Below are positions 15,605-24,556 of a stretch of 64,000 nt of DNA, one piece after another (the first letter of the stretch is position 1; each line of letters starts with the position of its first letter). The position numbers were made by a program, and so were the translations under genes. The stretch is from Nocardia sp. NRRL S-836. Its GTDB lineage: Bacteria > Actinomycetota > Actinomycetes > Mycobacteriales > Pseudonocardiaceae. The notes beneath the pieces are model-generated. The model ran no database searches, was not told where the DNA came from, and saw only the letters and a list, made by a program, of their open reading frames with translations. Location of the stretch: the NCBI RefSeq assembly GCF_001279525.1, contig NZ_LGDY01000105.1, positions 26,874 to 90,873 on the forward strand. Reading direction: 5' to 3'.

Positions 15605-17467
15605 ATGACGCACCGCACAGTCGACAGACGGAAGTTCCGCCTGATCGCCTCGTTGTCGGCGGTGGCCGTGGTCGCGGCGGCCACGGCCACCGTGGCGCTG
15701 GCCGCCAAGGACGGTGAGCCGGCGCCGCTTGGCGCGTTCGTGCCCATCGAGCGGGTGAACAAGAACGTCGTGAACCCCGAGGTCGGCCAGAACGGGGCCG
15801 GCGGTGTGTTCACGGTCGACTGCGGCACGAACGAGAAGGGCAAGTTCAGCGCCGACAACCCGGTCGCCCAGCCGGGTCTGAAGCACGGTGCCCAGCACGT
15901 GCACGACTTCGTCGGCAACCTCTCGATCAGCGCCGAGTCGACCGACGACAGCCTGCTCGACTCCGAGACGACCTGCCGCAACGGTGACCGCTCATCCTAC
16001 TTCTGGCCGGTCCTGCGCATCAACCCCAAGGCCAACCCGCAGGACGTCGGCTCCACTCCGGACAAGGTCAAGGAGACGGGACCGGGCGAGGTCGCGTGTC
16101 CCGGCGTCGGCGACCGGCTGCCCGCCGTGCCGCAGCGGGTCCGTGACGAGGTGACCAGGAACCTCCAGCTGCTGGAGCAGCAGCTCAAGGAAGCCAACGA
16201 GCGCGTCGCGCGCAACGAGAACCCCGCCGACCCGAACTTCGTCAACAACGCGATCCTCGGTCCGCTGCGCAGCAAGCGGGTCGCCACCCTCGACCGCATC
16301 GCGATCGCCATCGGCCGGTCCGCGCGCAAGCCGAACCTGGTCTCGCTGGCCGACTGCGACCTGCGCTTCGGCCACGGCAACCACGGCGGTGCGGGCCACG
16401 GCGAGCACTCGAAGCCGCGCAAGTTCGCCGCGGACGGCGTTCTCCAGCAGGCCGGCCAGAACGGCGCCGAGCAGAACGGCGCCGAGCAGGACGCCGCCAC
16501 GCCGACGATCAAGTGCCCGTCCGTGCGCGGTGCGCTGCCCGGCGTGCCGGACCAGGCCGTCGACGAGGTCGACCGCAACCTCGCGTTGCTGGACAAGCAG
16601 ATCGCCGAGGCCAACCAGCGCCTGGTGACCACCAAGGGGCAGGGCGGCCCCAACTTCGTCGACAACGCGATCCTCGGGCCGTTGAAGGACAAGCGGGTCG
16701 CGACGCTCGACCGGATCGCGATCGCGATCGGCCGCAACGCGGAGCGGCCGCAGGGGCTGGAACGCCTCGCGCCGTGTGGCCTGAACGAGAACAACGAGGG
16801 CGGCAACAACAACGGCGGCAACAACAACGGCAACGGGAACAACGGCAACGGCGGCAACAACAACGGCGGTGCGACCACCACCACCGCCCCGCCGCTCGCC
16901 GCGCCCAGTGGCAAGAACCTGGAGCTCGTCGGCAACAACGGCAAGATCGTCCGACCGGCCCAGGTGAAGATCGAGTACCGCGGCAACGCGACCAGCAAGG
17001 TCACGGCCATGCCGAAGTTCCTGAAGATGGTCACCGGTGACGCCAAGCCGACCAGCCGCGGCCCCGCCAACGCCCGCGCGACGTGGACGTGCAGCGGCTT
17101 CGATGACCGCCTGTCCGACAAGTACGTGATCTGCCCGAACGGCAGCAAGGTCATGCGGGTGCACGACTTCGCGGGCTGCTGGGACGGTCAGAACGCCGAC
17201 AGCGCCAACCACCGCGACCACGTCCGGTTCGCCGACAAGAAGACCGGCGCCTGCCCGCAGGGCTTCCGCGCCATCCCGCAGCTGCGGATCAGCATCTCCT
17301 ACGACATCTCCCGCGACGTCCAGCAGAAGGGCCAGTACCAGCTCGACGCGTTCCCGGAGGAGAACCACAACCCGTTCTCCGACCACAACGACTTCGCGAA
17401 CGTCAACTCCGAGGAGACGATGGCGAAGATCGTGAAGTGCGTGAACGACGGGCGCAAGTGCTCCTGA
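15605..17467 (+). CDS. Secreted DUF1996 protein with a duplicated internal insertion
   Basis: 620 residues with a signal anchor/signal peptide (residues 10-34). DUF1996 landmarks are HGAQHVHDFVGN (~95-105), the FWPVLRIN block (~133-140) and, far downstream, VMRVHDFAGCWDGQNADSAN and HVRFADKK. DUF1996 is split: residues ~165-251 and ~304-391 are two copies of an ~85-residue unit (CPxVxxxLPxVPxxxxDEVxRNL; NFVxNAILGPL; KRVATLDRIAIAIGR), followed by a Gly/Asn linker (394-424) and a Thr run. Cysteine-flanked copies suggest each folds separately. Function unknown; extracellular. Confidence 0.85.
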   Translation: MTHRTVDRRKFRLIASLSAVAVVAAATATVALAAKDGEPAPLGAFVPIERVNKNVVNPEVGQNGAGGVFTVDCGTNEKGKFSADNPVAQPGLKHGAQHVHDFVGNLSISAESTDDSLLDSETTCRNGDRSSYFWPVLRINPKANPQDVGSTPDKVKETGPGEVACPGVGDRLPAVPQRVRDEVTRNLQLLEQQLKEANERVARNENPADPNFVNNAILGPLRSKRVATLDRIAIAIGRSARKPNLVSLADCDLRFGHGNHGGAGHGEHSKPRKFAADGVLQQAGQNGAEQNGAEQDAATPTIKCPSVRGALPGVPDQAVDEVDRNLALLDKQIAEANQRLVTTKGQGGPNFVDNAILGPLKDKRVATLDRIAIAIGRNAERPQGLERLAPCGLNENNEGGNNNGGNNNGNGNNGNGGNNNGGATTTTAPPLAAPSGKNLELVGNNGKIVRPAQVKIEYRGNATSKVTAMPKFLKMVTGDAKPTSRGPANARATWTCSGFDDRLSDKYVICPNGSKVMRVHDFAGCWDGQNADSANHRDHVRFADKKTGACPQGFRAIPQLRISISYDISRDVQQKGQYQLDAFPEENHNPFSDHNDFANVNSEETMAKIVKCVNDGRKCS

Positions 17468-17488
17468 CCCCTGCTCCGGCGTGACCCC

Positions 17489-17536
17489 GCACGGGTGGAG
17501 CTTTCCCTGACCGTCAAAGGGAAGCTCCACCCGTGC
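17489..17536. terminator. Convergent terminator
   Basis: A stem of 15 bp (GCACGGGTGGAGCTT and complement) plus a bulged extension lies between the DUF1996 gene and the converging PLP gene. Confidence 0.85.
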
Positions 17537-17537
17537 G

Positions 17538-18500
17538 TCAGGAACGAACCCAGCGGTGGTAGGCGTCGAGGTCGACGTTGCCGCCGCAGACCACGGTGAC
17601 GACGTGCCGGCCGGCGAACCGGTCGCGGTCTTCGAGGACGGCCGCGACACCGAGCGCCGCCGAGGGCTCCACGACCAGACCGGTGTTCTCCAGCAGCAGC
17701 CGCATGCCCGCGATGATCGACGACTCGCGCACGAGCACGGCGTCGTCCGCCACCTCCAGGAGGTCGCCGAGGACCTCGGGGATGGGGAACCGGCCGGCGA
17801 CGCCGTCGGCGATGGTGTCGGTCGTCTCCGTGGTGACGACGCGCCGCTCGTGCCACGAGCGGGTCAGCGCCGGTGCGCCCGCCGGCTGCACGCAGATCAC
17901 CTCGGCCGCGGGTACCAGGGTCTTCAGCACGTGGCCCACGCCGGTGGCCAGCGCACCGCCACCCAGTGCGATCAGGACGGCGTCGAACGCGGACCCGACG
18001 TCCGCGAGTTCGAGCCCGATCGTCGCGGCGCCCTCGCACGTCTCGACGTCCAGGCTGTCCTCGAGCAACCGGATGCCGCGCTCGTACGCGATGCGCACGG
18101 CCCGCTCGCGGGCCATCTCGAAGTCGCCGTCCACCAGTTCCAGCTCCGCACCCAGCGCGCGGATCCGGTCGAGCTTCGCCGCGGGAGCCCTCACCGACGC
18201 CACGACCGTCACATCCAGGCCGCGGCGGCGACCCGACCAGGCGAGTGCCTGGCCGAGGTTGCCGGCGCTGGCGCACACGACGGCGGTGCGACCCTGCCGG
18301 GTCAGCAGGCCGGTGACGAGCTCGGTGCCGCGGCCCTTGAAGCTGCGCACCGGGTTCGCCGTCTCCAGCTTGACGCTCACGGTGCAGCCGAGCCGGCGTC
18401 CCAGCGCATCGCACCGGTACATCGGCGTGTCCAGGTACACCGGGTCGATCATGCGGCGGGCCGCGCGGATCCGGTCGAGATCAAGCCGCGTCTCGGGCAC
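17538..18500 (-). CDS. Threonine/serine dehydratase-like PLP enzyme (fold type II)
   Basis: 320 residues. The PLP lysine is in PVRSFKGRG, the phosphate loop is ALGGGALATG, and SAGNLGQALAW matches the SxGNhGQ motif of threonine ammonia-lyases. Expected reaction: deamination of threonine/serine or a related beta-elimination. The frame is open to 18575, but GTG 18500 sits 6 nt downstream of a -10 TACGAT (18512-18507), indicating a leaderless start there. No ACT regulatory domain, so it is a catabolic-type enzyme. Alternative roles such as a racemase cannot be excluded. Confidence 0.88.
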   Translation of the reverse strand: MPETRLDLDRIRAARRMIDPVYLDTPMYRCDALGRRLGCTVSVKLETANPVRSFKGRGTELVTGLLTRQGRTAVVCASAGNLGQALAWSGRRRGLDVTVVASVRAPAAKLDRIRALGAELELVDGDFEMARERAVRIAYERGIRLLEDSLDVETCEGAATIGLELADVGSAFDAVLIALGGGALATGVGHVLKTLVPAAEVICVQPAGAPALTRSWHERRVVTTETTDTIADGVAGRFPIPEVLGDLLEVADDAVLVRESSIIAGMRLLLENTGLVVEPSAALGVAAVLEDRDRFAGRHVVTVVCGGNVDLDAYHRWVRS

Positions 18501-18671
18501 TCCGGGATCGTATCCAGCGGTCCGGCGCGAAAGGGCCGGAAACTCGGTTGCGTCGCAGGCCGTGGCCTGGTCCACTGCCCGAGACCAGTCGACTGGACGA
18601 GGAGAGGCACATGCGCGAGGCGTTCGTGTTCACCCAGAAGGTATTCGTTGCCTATCTAGAGGACATGACGC

Positions 18672-20252
18672 TTGTCGCGCACCTTGAACTTGGGGATCCT
18701 GGCTCACGTCGACGCTGGTAAGACCAGCCTCACCGAGCGGTTGCTGCACACCGCCGGTGTCATCGACGCACTCGGCAGCGTGGACGCGGGGAACACGCAG
18801 ACCGACTCGCTCGCGCTCGAACGGCAGCGCGGCATCACGATCAAGTCCGCCGTCGCGTCGTTCGCCGTCGGCGACGTCGTGGTCAACCTGATCGACACAC
18901 CGGGCCACCCGGACTTCATCGCCGAGGTGGAACGGGTGCTCGACGTGCTCGACGGCGCCGTGCTGGTGGTGTCGGCGGTGGAGGGCGTGCAGGCGCAGAC
19001 CCGCGTGCTCATGCGCACGTTGCGGCGCCTGGAGATCCCGACCGTCGTCTTCGTGAACAAGATGGACCGCCGCGGCGCCGACGGGGAACGCGTGGCGCGC
19101 CAGGTGGCCGAGAAGCTGGCGGCCGACGTGCCGATCTACTTCGGGTCGGCGATCACCGGTGCCGGGGTGGACGAGCTGGTCGCCGGTGTCACGTCGGCGT
19201 TGCCGGTCACCGACCAGGTCGACGGCCCGCTGTCGGGCACGGTGTTCAAGGTCGAACGGGGCCGGGCGGGGGAGAAGGTCGCGTTCGTGCGGCTGTTCTC
19301 CGGGACCGTGCGGGTGCGCGACCGGGTGCGGATCGGTGACAGCGAAGGAAAAGTCACCGCCATCGCGGTGTTCGAGGGCGGCTCGGCACCGCGCCGCACC
19401 ACCGCCAGGGCGGGGCAGATCGCGAAGCTCTGGGGCCTCGACGTCCGCATCGGCGACACGATCGGCGCCGCGCGGCGCGACCGCGTCCACCACTTCGCGC
19501 CGCCGACGCTGGAAACCGTGGTGGAGTCGGACAACCGGGTGGCCCTGCACTCGGCGCTGCGGCAGCTCGCCGAGCAGGACCCGTTGATCAACCTGCGGCT
19601 CGACGGCGACGACGTCGTGGTCTCGCTGTACGGCGAGGTGCAGAAGGAGGTCATCGAGGCGACGCTCGCCCTGGAGTACGGCGTCGCCGTCACGTTCCGC
19701 GAGACGAGGACGGTCCGCGTGGCACGTCCCCGTGGCGTCGGTGCGGCGGTGCGGTTCCTCGGTGAGAACCCCTACGCGGCCACGATCGGGCTGCGGGTGG
19801 AACCGGGGCCGGAGGAGTTCCGGCTGGAGGTGGAGCTGGGCTCGTTGCCCCTCGCCTTCTTCCGTGCCACCGAGGACGCCGTGCGGGACGCGTTGCGCGC
19901 CGACCGGGTGCACGACTGCACGGTCACGATGACGCACTCCGGCTACTTCTCGCCGGTGAGCGCGGCCGGCGACTTCCGCGGCCTCGCCCCGATCGTGCTG
20001 CGGGAAGCGTTGCACCGAGCCGGAACCGTGACGTGCGAACCGGTGCACCGCTTCCGGCTGGAGGTCCCGGCGGACACGCTCGCCGCGGTGCTCGTCGCGC
20101 TGGGCAAGGCCGGTGCGGTTCCGCTGACGACGACCACGACCGTCCTCGAAGGACACGTTCCGGCGGCGCGGGTGCACGAGCTGCACCGGCGACTGCCCTC
20201 CCTGACCCGCGGGGAAGGCGTGCTGGAGAGCGAGTTCGACCACTACGCCTGA
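18672..20252 (+). CDS. Compact TetM/OtrA-like ribosomal-protection GTPase
   Basis: 526 residues. GTPase motifs: AHVDAGKTSLTERLL (G1), QRGITIKSA (G2), DTPGHPDF (G3), NKMD (G4). A translation-factor beta-barrel and EF-G-like domains III-V follow (QDPLINLRLDGDDVVVSLYG; GYFSPVS). TetM-type proteins are ~640 residues; here the stretch between NKMD and GSAITGAG is only ~35 residues, so much of the G-domain insert is missing. Expected role: dislodging tetracycline-like drugs from the ribosome. TTG start with GAGG ahead; the ATG at 18665 is out of frame. It may protect against a self-made or neighbouring antibiotic. Confidence 0.88.
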   Translation: MSRTLNLGILAHVDAGKTSLTERLLHTAGVIDALGSVDAGNTQTDSLALERQRGITIKSAVASFAVGDVVVNLIDTPGHPDFIAEVERVLDVLDGAVLVVSAVEGVQAQTRVLMRTLRRLEIPTVVFVNKMDRRGADGERVARQVAEKLAADVPIYFGSAITGAGVDELVAGVTSALPVTDQVDGPLSGTVFKVERGRAGEKVAFVRLFSGTVRVRDRVRIGDSEGKVTAIAVFEGGSAPRRTTARAGQIAKLWGLDVRIGDTIGAARRDRVHHFAPPTLETVVESDNRVALHSALRQLAEQDPLINLRLDGDDVVVSLYGEVQKEVIEATLALEYGVAVTFRETRTVRVARPRGVGAAVRFLGENPYAATIGLRVEPGPEEFRLEVELGSLPLAFFRATEDAVRDALRADRVHDCTVTMTHSGYFSPVSAAGDFRGLAPIVLREALHRAGTVTCEPVHRFRLEVPADTLAAVLVALGKAGAVPLTTTTTVLEGHVPAARVHELHRRLPSLTRGEGVLESEFDHYA

Positions 20253-20266
20253 GGTGTGCGGTGACC

Positions 20267-20293
20267 GGGCCGGCGCGGTGTGAGCGCCGGCCC
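20267..20293. terminator. Convergent terminator
   Basis: GGGCCGGCGC and its perfect complement with a 7-nt loop lie between the ribosomal-protection gene and the pectate lyase gene. Confidence 0.8.
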
Positions 20294-20307
20294 GGCCGCG
20301 CGGGTCG

Positions 20308-21993
20308 TCAGAGCACGACGGGCTTGCCGCCGAGGGTCACGACGAGCCTGCCGCCGGAGGCGAACGACCAGCCGAGGGCTCCGGAGTAGCCGGAGCACCG
20401 GGAGCCGTTGGTGCCCGCCCAGAACTGGTTGGAGGAGTCGGCGTTGCCGACGACCTTGTCGTTGCTCCCGCTGCTGCTGCGGCAGGAGGTGTTGGTGCGG
20501 AACACCGAGCTGCCCGCCTCGAAGTTGAAGTTGCGCTCGTCGTTGTCGATGGCGAGGTTGTTCGACACCGTCATGGAACCGGGGTTGCGGTTGTAGGTGA
20601 AGCCGTGCTTGCCGTTGTCGTAGGCGATCGTGCGGGTGATCGTGTGGTTGACGGCGATGTCCTCGCCGCCGAGCTTGAAACCGTTGCGGTCGCCGTTGCC
20701 GGCCTGGCCGCCGTTGCTCAGGGTGCCGTTCTTGAACGCCAGCGAGTCCTCGATGGTGACGGCGCCGGTCGGTCCGGTGTCCGACTTGGTGTAGAGGTCC
20801 CAGCCGTCGTCGATGTTGTTGTGCGCCACGGAGTAGCGGAACACGTTGCCGGGCCCGGAGGTGAGCTTGGCCGCGAACCCGTCGGCGTCCTCGCCGTCGG
20901 AGTCGGCGTTGTCGTGCGACTCCGCGCTGAGGACGAGGTTGTAGGACGGCCACTGGTCCTTCGGCGTGGTCGACAACATGCGGGACAGCTGCAGGCCGGT
21001 GTCGCGGTTGAACCGGGTGATCGTGCGCTCGAAGATGTTGTGGCTGCCGCCGACGAAGATGCCGTTGTCCCCGGCGCGTTCGACGACGATGCCGTACACG
21101 TGCCAGTACGAGCCGTTCACGGCCAGGCCCCGGTTCGCCGGGTCCTCGGTCTGCGCCGAGAAGTTCAGCACCGGCTTCTCGTCCTGGTACGCGGTCAGCT
21201 TCTTGAGGGCACCGGCGGTGCCGTTGTTGGTGGGCGGGATCGTCACGGTCTGCGCGAAGCTGTACGTGCCGCCACGCAGGAAGATCGTGCCACCGGCGGC
21301 CACGCGGGGAAGCGCGGACGTCAGCGTGGTCGGGTCGGAGATCGTGCCGGAAGCGCTGTCACGACCGGTCGGCGACACGTACAGCGCGTTGGTCGGTGGC
21401 GTGCCGGTCGTCGTCGTGGTCGTCGTGGTTGTGGTGGTGGTCGACGTGGTCGTGCTGGTCGGACCGCCGGCGGGGGTGAGCGTCCACTGCTTCGTGGTGG
21501 CACCGTCGCAGGAGTTGGTCTGGATCAACGCTCCCGGTGTCGTGGCGTTGTCCTTGACGTTCAGGCACTTCCCGCCGTTGGCGTTGACCAGGCGGTGGTC
21601 GGTGCCGCTCGGGGTCAGCGCCCAGACCTGGCTCGCCGCACCGGTGCACGTCTCCAGCTGCACGGGCTTGCCCGCGCTCGTCGAGCCGTCGCGCACGCCC
21701 ATGCACAGGCCGCCCGCGGTGATCCGGACCCCGCCGCTGACCTCCGTGAGCGCCCACTCCTGGCCCGCGCACGCCTGCTGCCGCAGTTGCGTCCCGCTCG
21801 ACGGGCTCGTGCCCGCGTCGAGGCACTGGCCGCTGCCGGCGTTCTTCAGCACGTAGGTGCCCGCGGCGTTCGCGTTCGCGGCGAAGCCGGGCCACGCCGC
21901 GAGAACGGTGACGAGCGCGACGACGGCACCGCCCGACACCAGTCCCGCGCGGACGCGGCGTCGTCGCGTCCGGCGCTGTTCCGAAATGCCCAT
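20308..21993 (-). CDS. Secreted pectate lyase (PL9-like) with ricin-type carbohydrate-binding domain
   Basis: 561 residues. After a twin-Arg-rich signal sequence (RRTRRRRVRAG, then a hydrophobic core) comes a ricin B-like beta-trefoil with three QxW repeats (QEWALT, QVWALT, KQWTLT), a Thr-rich linker, and a right-handed parallel beta-helix. DDGWDLYTKSDTGPTGAVTI and ATNGGKHGFTYN-like repeats are typical of PL9. It cleaves polygalacturonate by beta-elimination outside the cell; PL9 needs Ca2+. The ATG at 21993 with GGAG 6 nt ahead is preferred over 22011. No TTAGCGCTAA operator was found upstream, unlike the arabinan genes. Confidence 0.9.
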   Translation of the reverse strand: MGISEQRRTRRRRVRAGLVSGGAVVALVTVLAAWPGFAANANAAGTYVLKNAGSGQCLDAGTSPSSGTQLRQQACAGQEWALTEVSGGVRITAGGLCMGVRDGSTSAGKPVQLETCTGAASQVWALTPSGTDHRLVNANGGKCLNVKDNATTPGALIQTNSCDGATTKQWTLTPAGGPTSTTTSTTTTTTTTTTTTGTPPTNALYVSPTGRDSASGTISDPTTLTSALPRVAAGGTIFLRGGTYSFAQTVTIPPTNNGTAGALKKLTAYQDEKPVLNFSAQTEDPANRGLAVNGSYWHVYGIVVERAGDNGIFVGGSHNIFERTITRFNRDTGLQLSRMLSTTPKDQWPSYNLVLSAESHDNADSDGEDADGFAAKLTSGPGNVFRYSVAHNNIDDGWDLYTKSDTGPTGAVTIEDSLAFKNGTLSNGGQAGNGDRNGFKLGGEDIAVNHTITRTIAYDNGKHGFTYNRNPGSMTVSNNLAIDNDERNFNFEAGSSVFRTNTSCRSSSGSNDKVVGNADSSNQFWAGTNGSRCSGYSGALGWSFASGGRLVVTLGGKPVVL

Positions 21994-22237
21994 GGGAACT
22001 CCACTTCTCAACGGTGAGAGGAAGGGATTCGGTCAGAAGCGCGGCGGTTTCCCGTCGGATGCTAGGAGCGTTCTCGGCGTGCGGTCAACGGCAGAAAAAT
22101 GCTGGTGGAGTCGATGCTCGCAATCGAACGCATCGAATGAACAGGTCAGCGCATGTCGAATCGATCAACGGTGTGAGTGCGGAAATATCCGCTGGTCACA
22201 CTCGTGAACAAAACGGCCCATTCCCTGGTTCACCACC

Positions 22238-22480
22238 ATGAATCCCGTCAGCCGAGTGGCGGCTGCTCCACCGCAATTCCGGACCGGTGGACCGCACTCT
22301 CACGCATTCAGTCTGGACCACGGCACCTACGAGGTCGCCGGGGAGATGGGCGAGGCGTTCCCCAACTACCTCCAGGACTTCATGCGGGGCATGGCGAACG
22401 GCCTCGCGGCGCACGCGGCCTCGGGCGCGGTGCCGTGGCAACAGCGGACTTGGCACTGGAGTCGGGCGAGCGTCGTGATC
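22238..22480 (+). pseudogene. Possible coding remnant, unrecognised
   Basis: From about 22316 to 22445 the plus strand has strong GC3 codon use and reads GTYEVAGEMGEAFPNYLQDF then MRGMANGLAAHAASG, which looks like the end of a real protein, but neither a credible start nor a continuing frame is present. I cannot name a family. The remaining 22000-22315 part of this 557-bp gap shows nothing recognisable. Confidence 0.3.
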
Positions 22481-22550
22481 GTGGCCGGGCGCCGATGCGC
22501 GCCCGACCGCGATCAAGAACGGGTGGTGTTCCGCTGCGGAGCGGCCGACG

Positions 22551-23141
22551 TCATCTCCGGTCGAGCGCACCGGCGAGGGCCGGGACGGGGATCTCGAAGT
22601 GCACGGTCTGGTTGCGGCCGGGGTCGCCGTCGCGGGCGTCGCAGACCTCGACCGCGACCGAGCGCCAGAACGCCTCCGCACCGGCCACCCGCGTGTCGGT
22701 GTGCAGGTAGATCTGTTCGTAGCCGGGGGTTTCCGCGATGAACCGCACCGCGGCGCCGACCAGTTCGCGTGCCAGGCCACGGCGCCGGTGCTCGGCGCGG
22801 ACGTACACCCGGAACAGCTGGGCCGTCCGGTCGCCGGCGTAGCGCTGCGCGAGCCACGCCGGATGCGGTGGGCTCGCCGGCCCCTGCGCCCGCACGGCCG
22901 TGGTGCCCACGACCTCGTCCCCGCAGGCCGCGACGAACAGCGCGTGCCGCGGGGTGTCGAGGTAGGTGGCGGCGAGGTCGATCACGTCGGCGTGCCACTG
23001 GGGCCGGTAGCCGTGGCCGAACTCGCGGTAGAAGGTGTCCAGCATGACGCTGCGGGCGCCCGGCAGGTCGGCGTGGGTCGCCGGCCGCACCTCGTAGGGG
23101 CCGGCCGGGTGGACGTCCGCTGCCTTGTGGTGCTTGTTCAC
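22551..23141 (-). CDS. GNAT-family N-acetyltransferase
   Basis: 196 residues. Motif A of GNAT enzymes is visible as LFRVYVRAEHRRRGLARELV (acetyl-CoA pyrophosphate loop), followed by YEQIYLHTD and AEAFWRSV. It should transfer an acetyl group to a small amine. GTG 23141 overlaps the stop of the ABC ATPase gene by 3 nt, so it is the last gene of the metallophore-type operon. Possible roles are acetylation of the metallophore to release metal, to inactivate it, or as a biosynthetic step; the sequence does not decide. Confidence 0.85.
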   Translation of the reverse strand: MNKHHKAADVHPAGPYEVRPATHADLPGARSVMLDTFYREFGHGYRPQWHADVIDLAATYLDTPRHALFVAACGDEVVGTTAVRAQGPASPPHPAWLAQRYAGDRTAQLFRVYVRAEHRRRGLARELVGAAVRFIAETPGYEQIYLHTDTRVAGAEAFWRSVAVEVCDARDGDPGRNQTVHFEIPVPALAGALDRR

Positions 23142-24556
23142 TTCATCCTCTCTTTCGCGCCGTCCAGGGTCGTCGCGACCGGACCGCGCACGGCGACGCG
23201 CCCTTCGTGGAGCACGACCACCTGGTCGGCGAGACGGGCCACGACGTCGAGGTCGTGGCTGATCAGCACGAGCGCGCACGGCACGCTCGCGAGCAGGTCG
23301 AGCAACCCGGCGCGGGTGACCGCGTCCAGGCCCGAGGTGATCTCGTCGCACACGAGCACCTCGGGTTCGGCGAGCAGGGCACGCACGAGCGCGGCGCGTT
23401 GCAGCTCGCCACCGGACAGGCCGCGTGGCAGGCGCGACACCGCCTCCTCGTCCAAGCCGACCCGGTCCAGCGCGGCGAGTGCCGCGGCACGGGCGTCCGC
23501 TGCCCGCATCCCGCGCAGCCGCACCGCTGTTCGCGCAACCTGGTCCAGCACACGGCGGTGTTCGTCGAACGAGCCCCGCGCGTCCTGAAAGACGTACTGG
23601 ACAGCGGCCAGGGCGGTCCGCGACCGGCGGCGCAACGACCGCGCGAGCGGCCGGCCGTGCAGGAGCACCTCGCCGGTGGCCTGCTGGTGCAGACCGGCCA
23701 GGCAGCGGCCGAGGGTCGTCTTGCCGCTGCCCGAGCGGCCGACGACCGCCAGGCGTTCGCCGACGTCCAGGTCCACGTCGTGCAGCACGGTGGTGTTGCG
23801 GTGCCGTGCGGTCAGGCCGCGCACCCGCAGCCGCGGCGCCCGTTCGGGGACCTCGGCGAACGCCTGCGGGGTGGCGTCGAGCAACGCGCGGGTGTAGTCC
23901 TCGCGGGGGGTGTTCAGCAGCTCGTGAGCGGATCCGGCCTCGACGACCCGGCCCGCGCGCAGCACCACGATCTCGTCGGCGAGCGCCCGCACCACCTCCA
24001 CGTCGTGGGTGAGCAGCACCAGCGCGACACCCTGCGCCACAACGGCTGCGAGCTCGTCCACGACCTCGGCGCGGGTCAGGGCGTCCTGCCCGGTGGTGGG
24101 TTCGTCGGCCACCAGCACCGCCGGGTCACCGACCAGCGCCTGGGCGAGCACGACGCGCTGCTGCTGCCCACCGGAGAGCTGGTGCGGGTAGCGGCGCAAC
24201 AGCTCGGCCGGCACCCGCGCCCGCCGCAGCGCCGTGCCGACCAGGTCGGCGGGAGCACCGTCGTGCAGCGCGGCGATCTCGCGGAACACGGCGCCCAGGC
24301 GGCGCACCGGGTTCAGCGCGGAGGCCGGTTGCTGCGGCACGAACCCCACGCGTCCACGCACCTCCACGCGTCCGCTCACCGCCACGCCGGGAGCGTGCTC
24401 ACCGAGCAGGGCGAGGCCGGTGGTGGTCTTGCCGCTGCCCGACGCACCGACCAGGGCGAGCACCCGGCCCGCGGACAACGCGAAGCTGACGCCGTCGAGC
24501 AACACGTGCCCGCCCGCCTCGGCACGCAGGCCCTCGACGTGCACGACCGGGGTCAC
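23138..24556 (-). CDS. ABC transporter ATPase with two fused nucleotide-binding domains (DppD-DppF type)
   Basis: 472 residues with two complete NBDs. NBD1: Walker A GASGSGKTTTG, signature LSGGQQQRV, Walker B VLVADEPTT. NBD2: Walker A GRSGSGKTTLG, signature LSGGELQRA, Walker B VLVCDEITS. The peptide/nickel/opine importer family usually carries these on two polypeptides. GTG 24556 overlaps the upstream permease stop (GTGA), so subunits are made stoichiometrically. It powers uptake through the permeases encoded at 24553-26267. Confidence 0.93.
   Translation of the reverse strand: MTPVVHVEGLRAEAGGHVLLDGVSFALSAGRVLALVGASGSGKTTTGLALLGEHAPGVAVSGRVEVRGRVGFVPQQPASALNPVRRLGAVFREIAALHDGAPADLVGTALRRARVPAELLRRYPHQLSGGQQQRVVLAQALVGDPAVLVADEPTTGQDALTRAEVVDELAAVVAQGVALVLLTHDVEVVRALADEIVVLRAGRVVEAGSAHELLNTPREDYTRALLDATPQAFAEVPERAPRLRVRGLTARHRNTTVLHDVDLDVGERLAVVGRSGSGKTTLGRCLAGLHQQATGEVLLHGRPLARSLRRRSRTALAAVQYVFQDARGSFDEHRRVLDQVARTAVRLRGMRAADARAAALAALDRVGLDEEAVSRLPRGLSGGELQRAALVRALLAEPEVLVCDEITSGLDAVTRAGLLDLLASVPCALVLISHDLDVVARLADQVVVLHEGRVAVRGPVATTLDGAKERMK

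Noticed and set aside
16798..16880. Short tandem-like GGC/AAC repeats that could suggest a CRISPR or minisatellite
   Set aside because: They encode the Gly/Asn linker of the DUF1996 protein in frame; no spacer-repeat structure.
21410..21460. Direct repeats of GTCGTGG
   Set aside because: These are codons of the Thr-rich linker of the pectate lyase.
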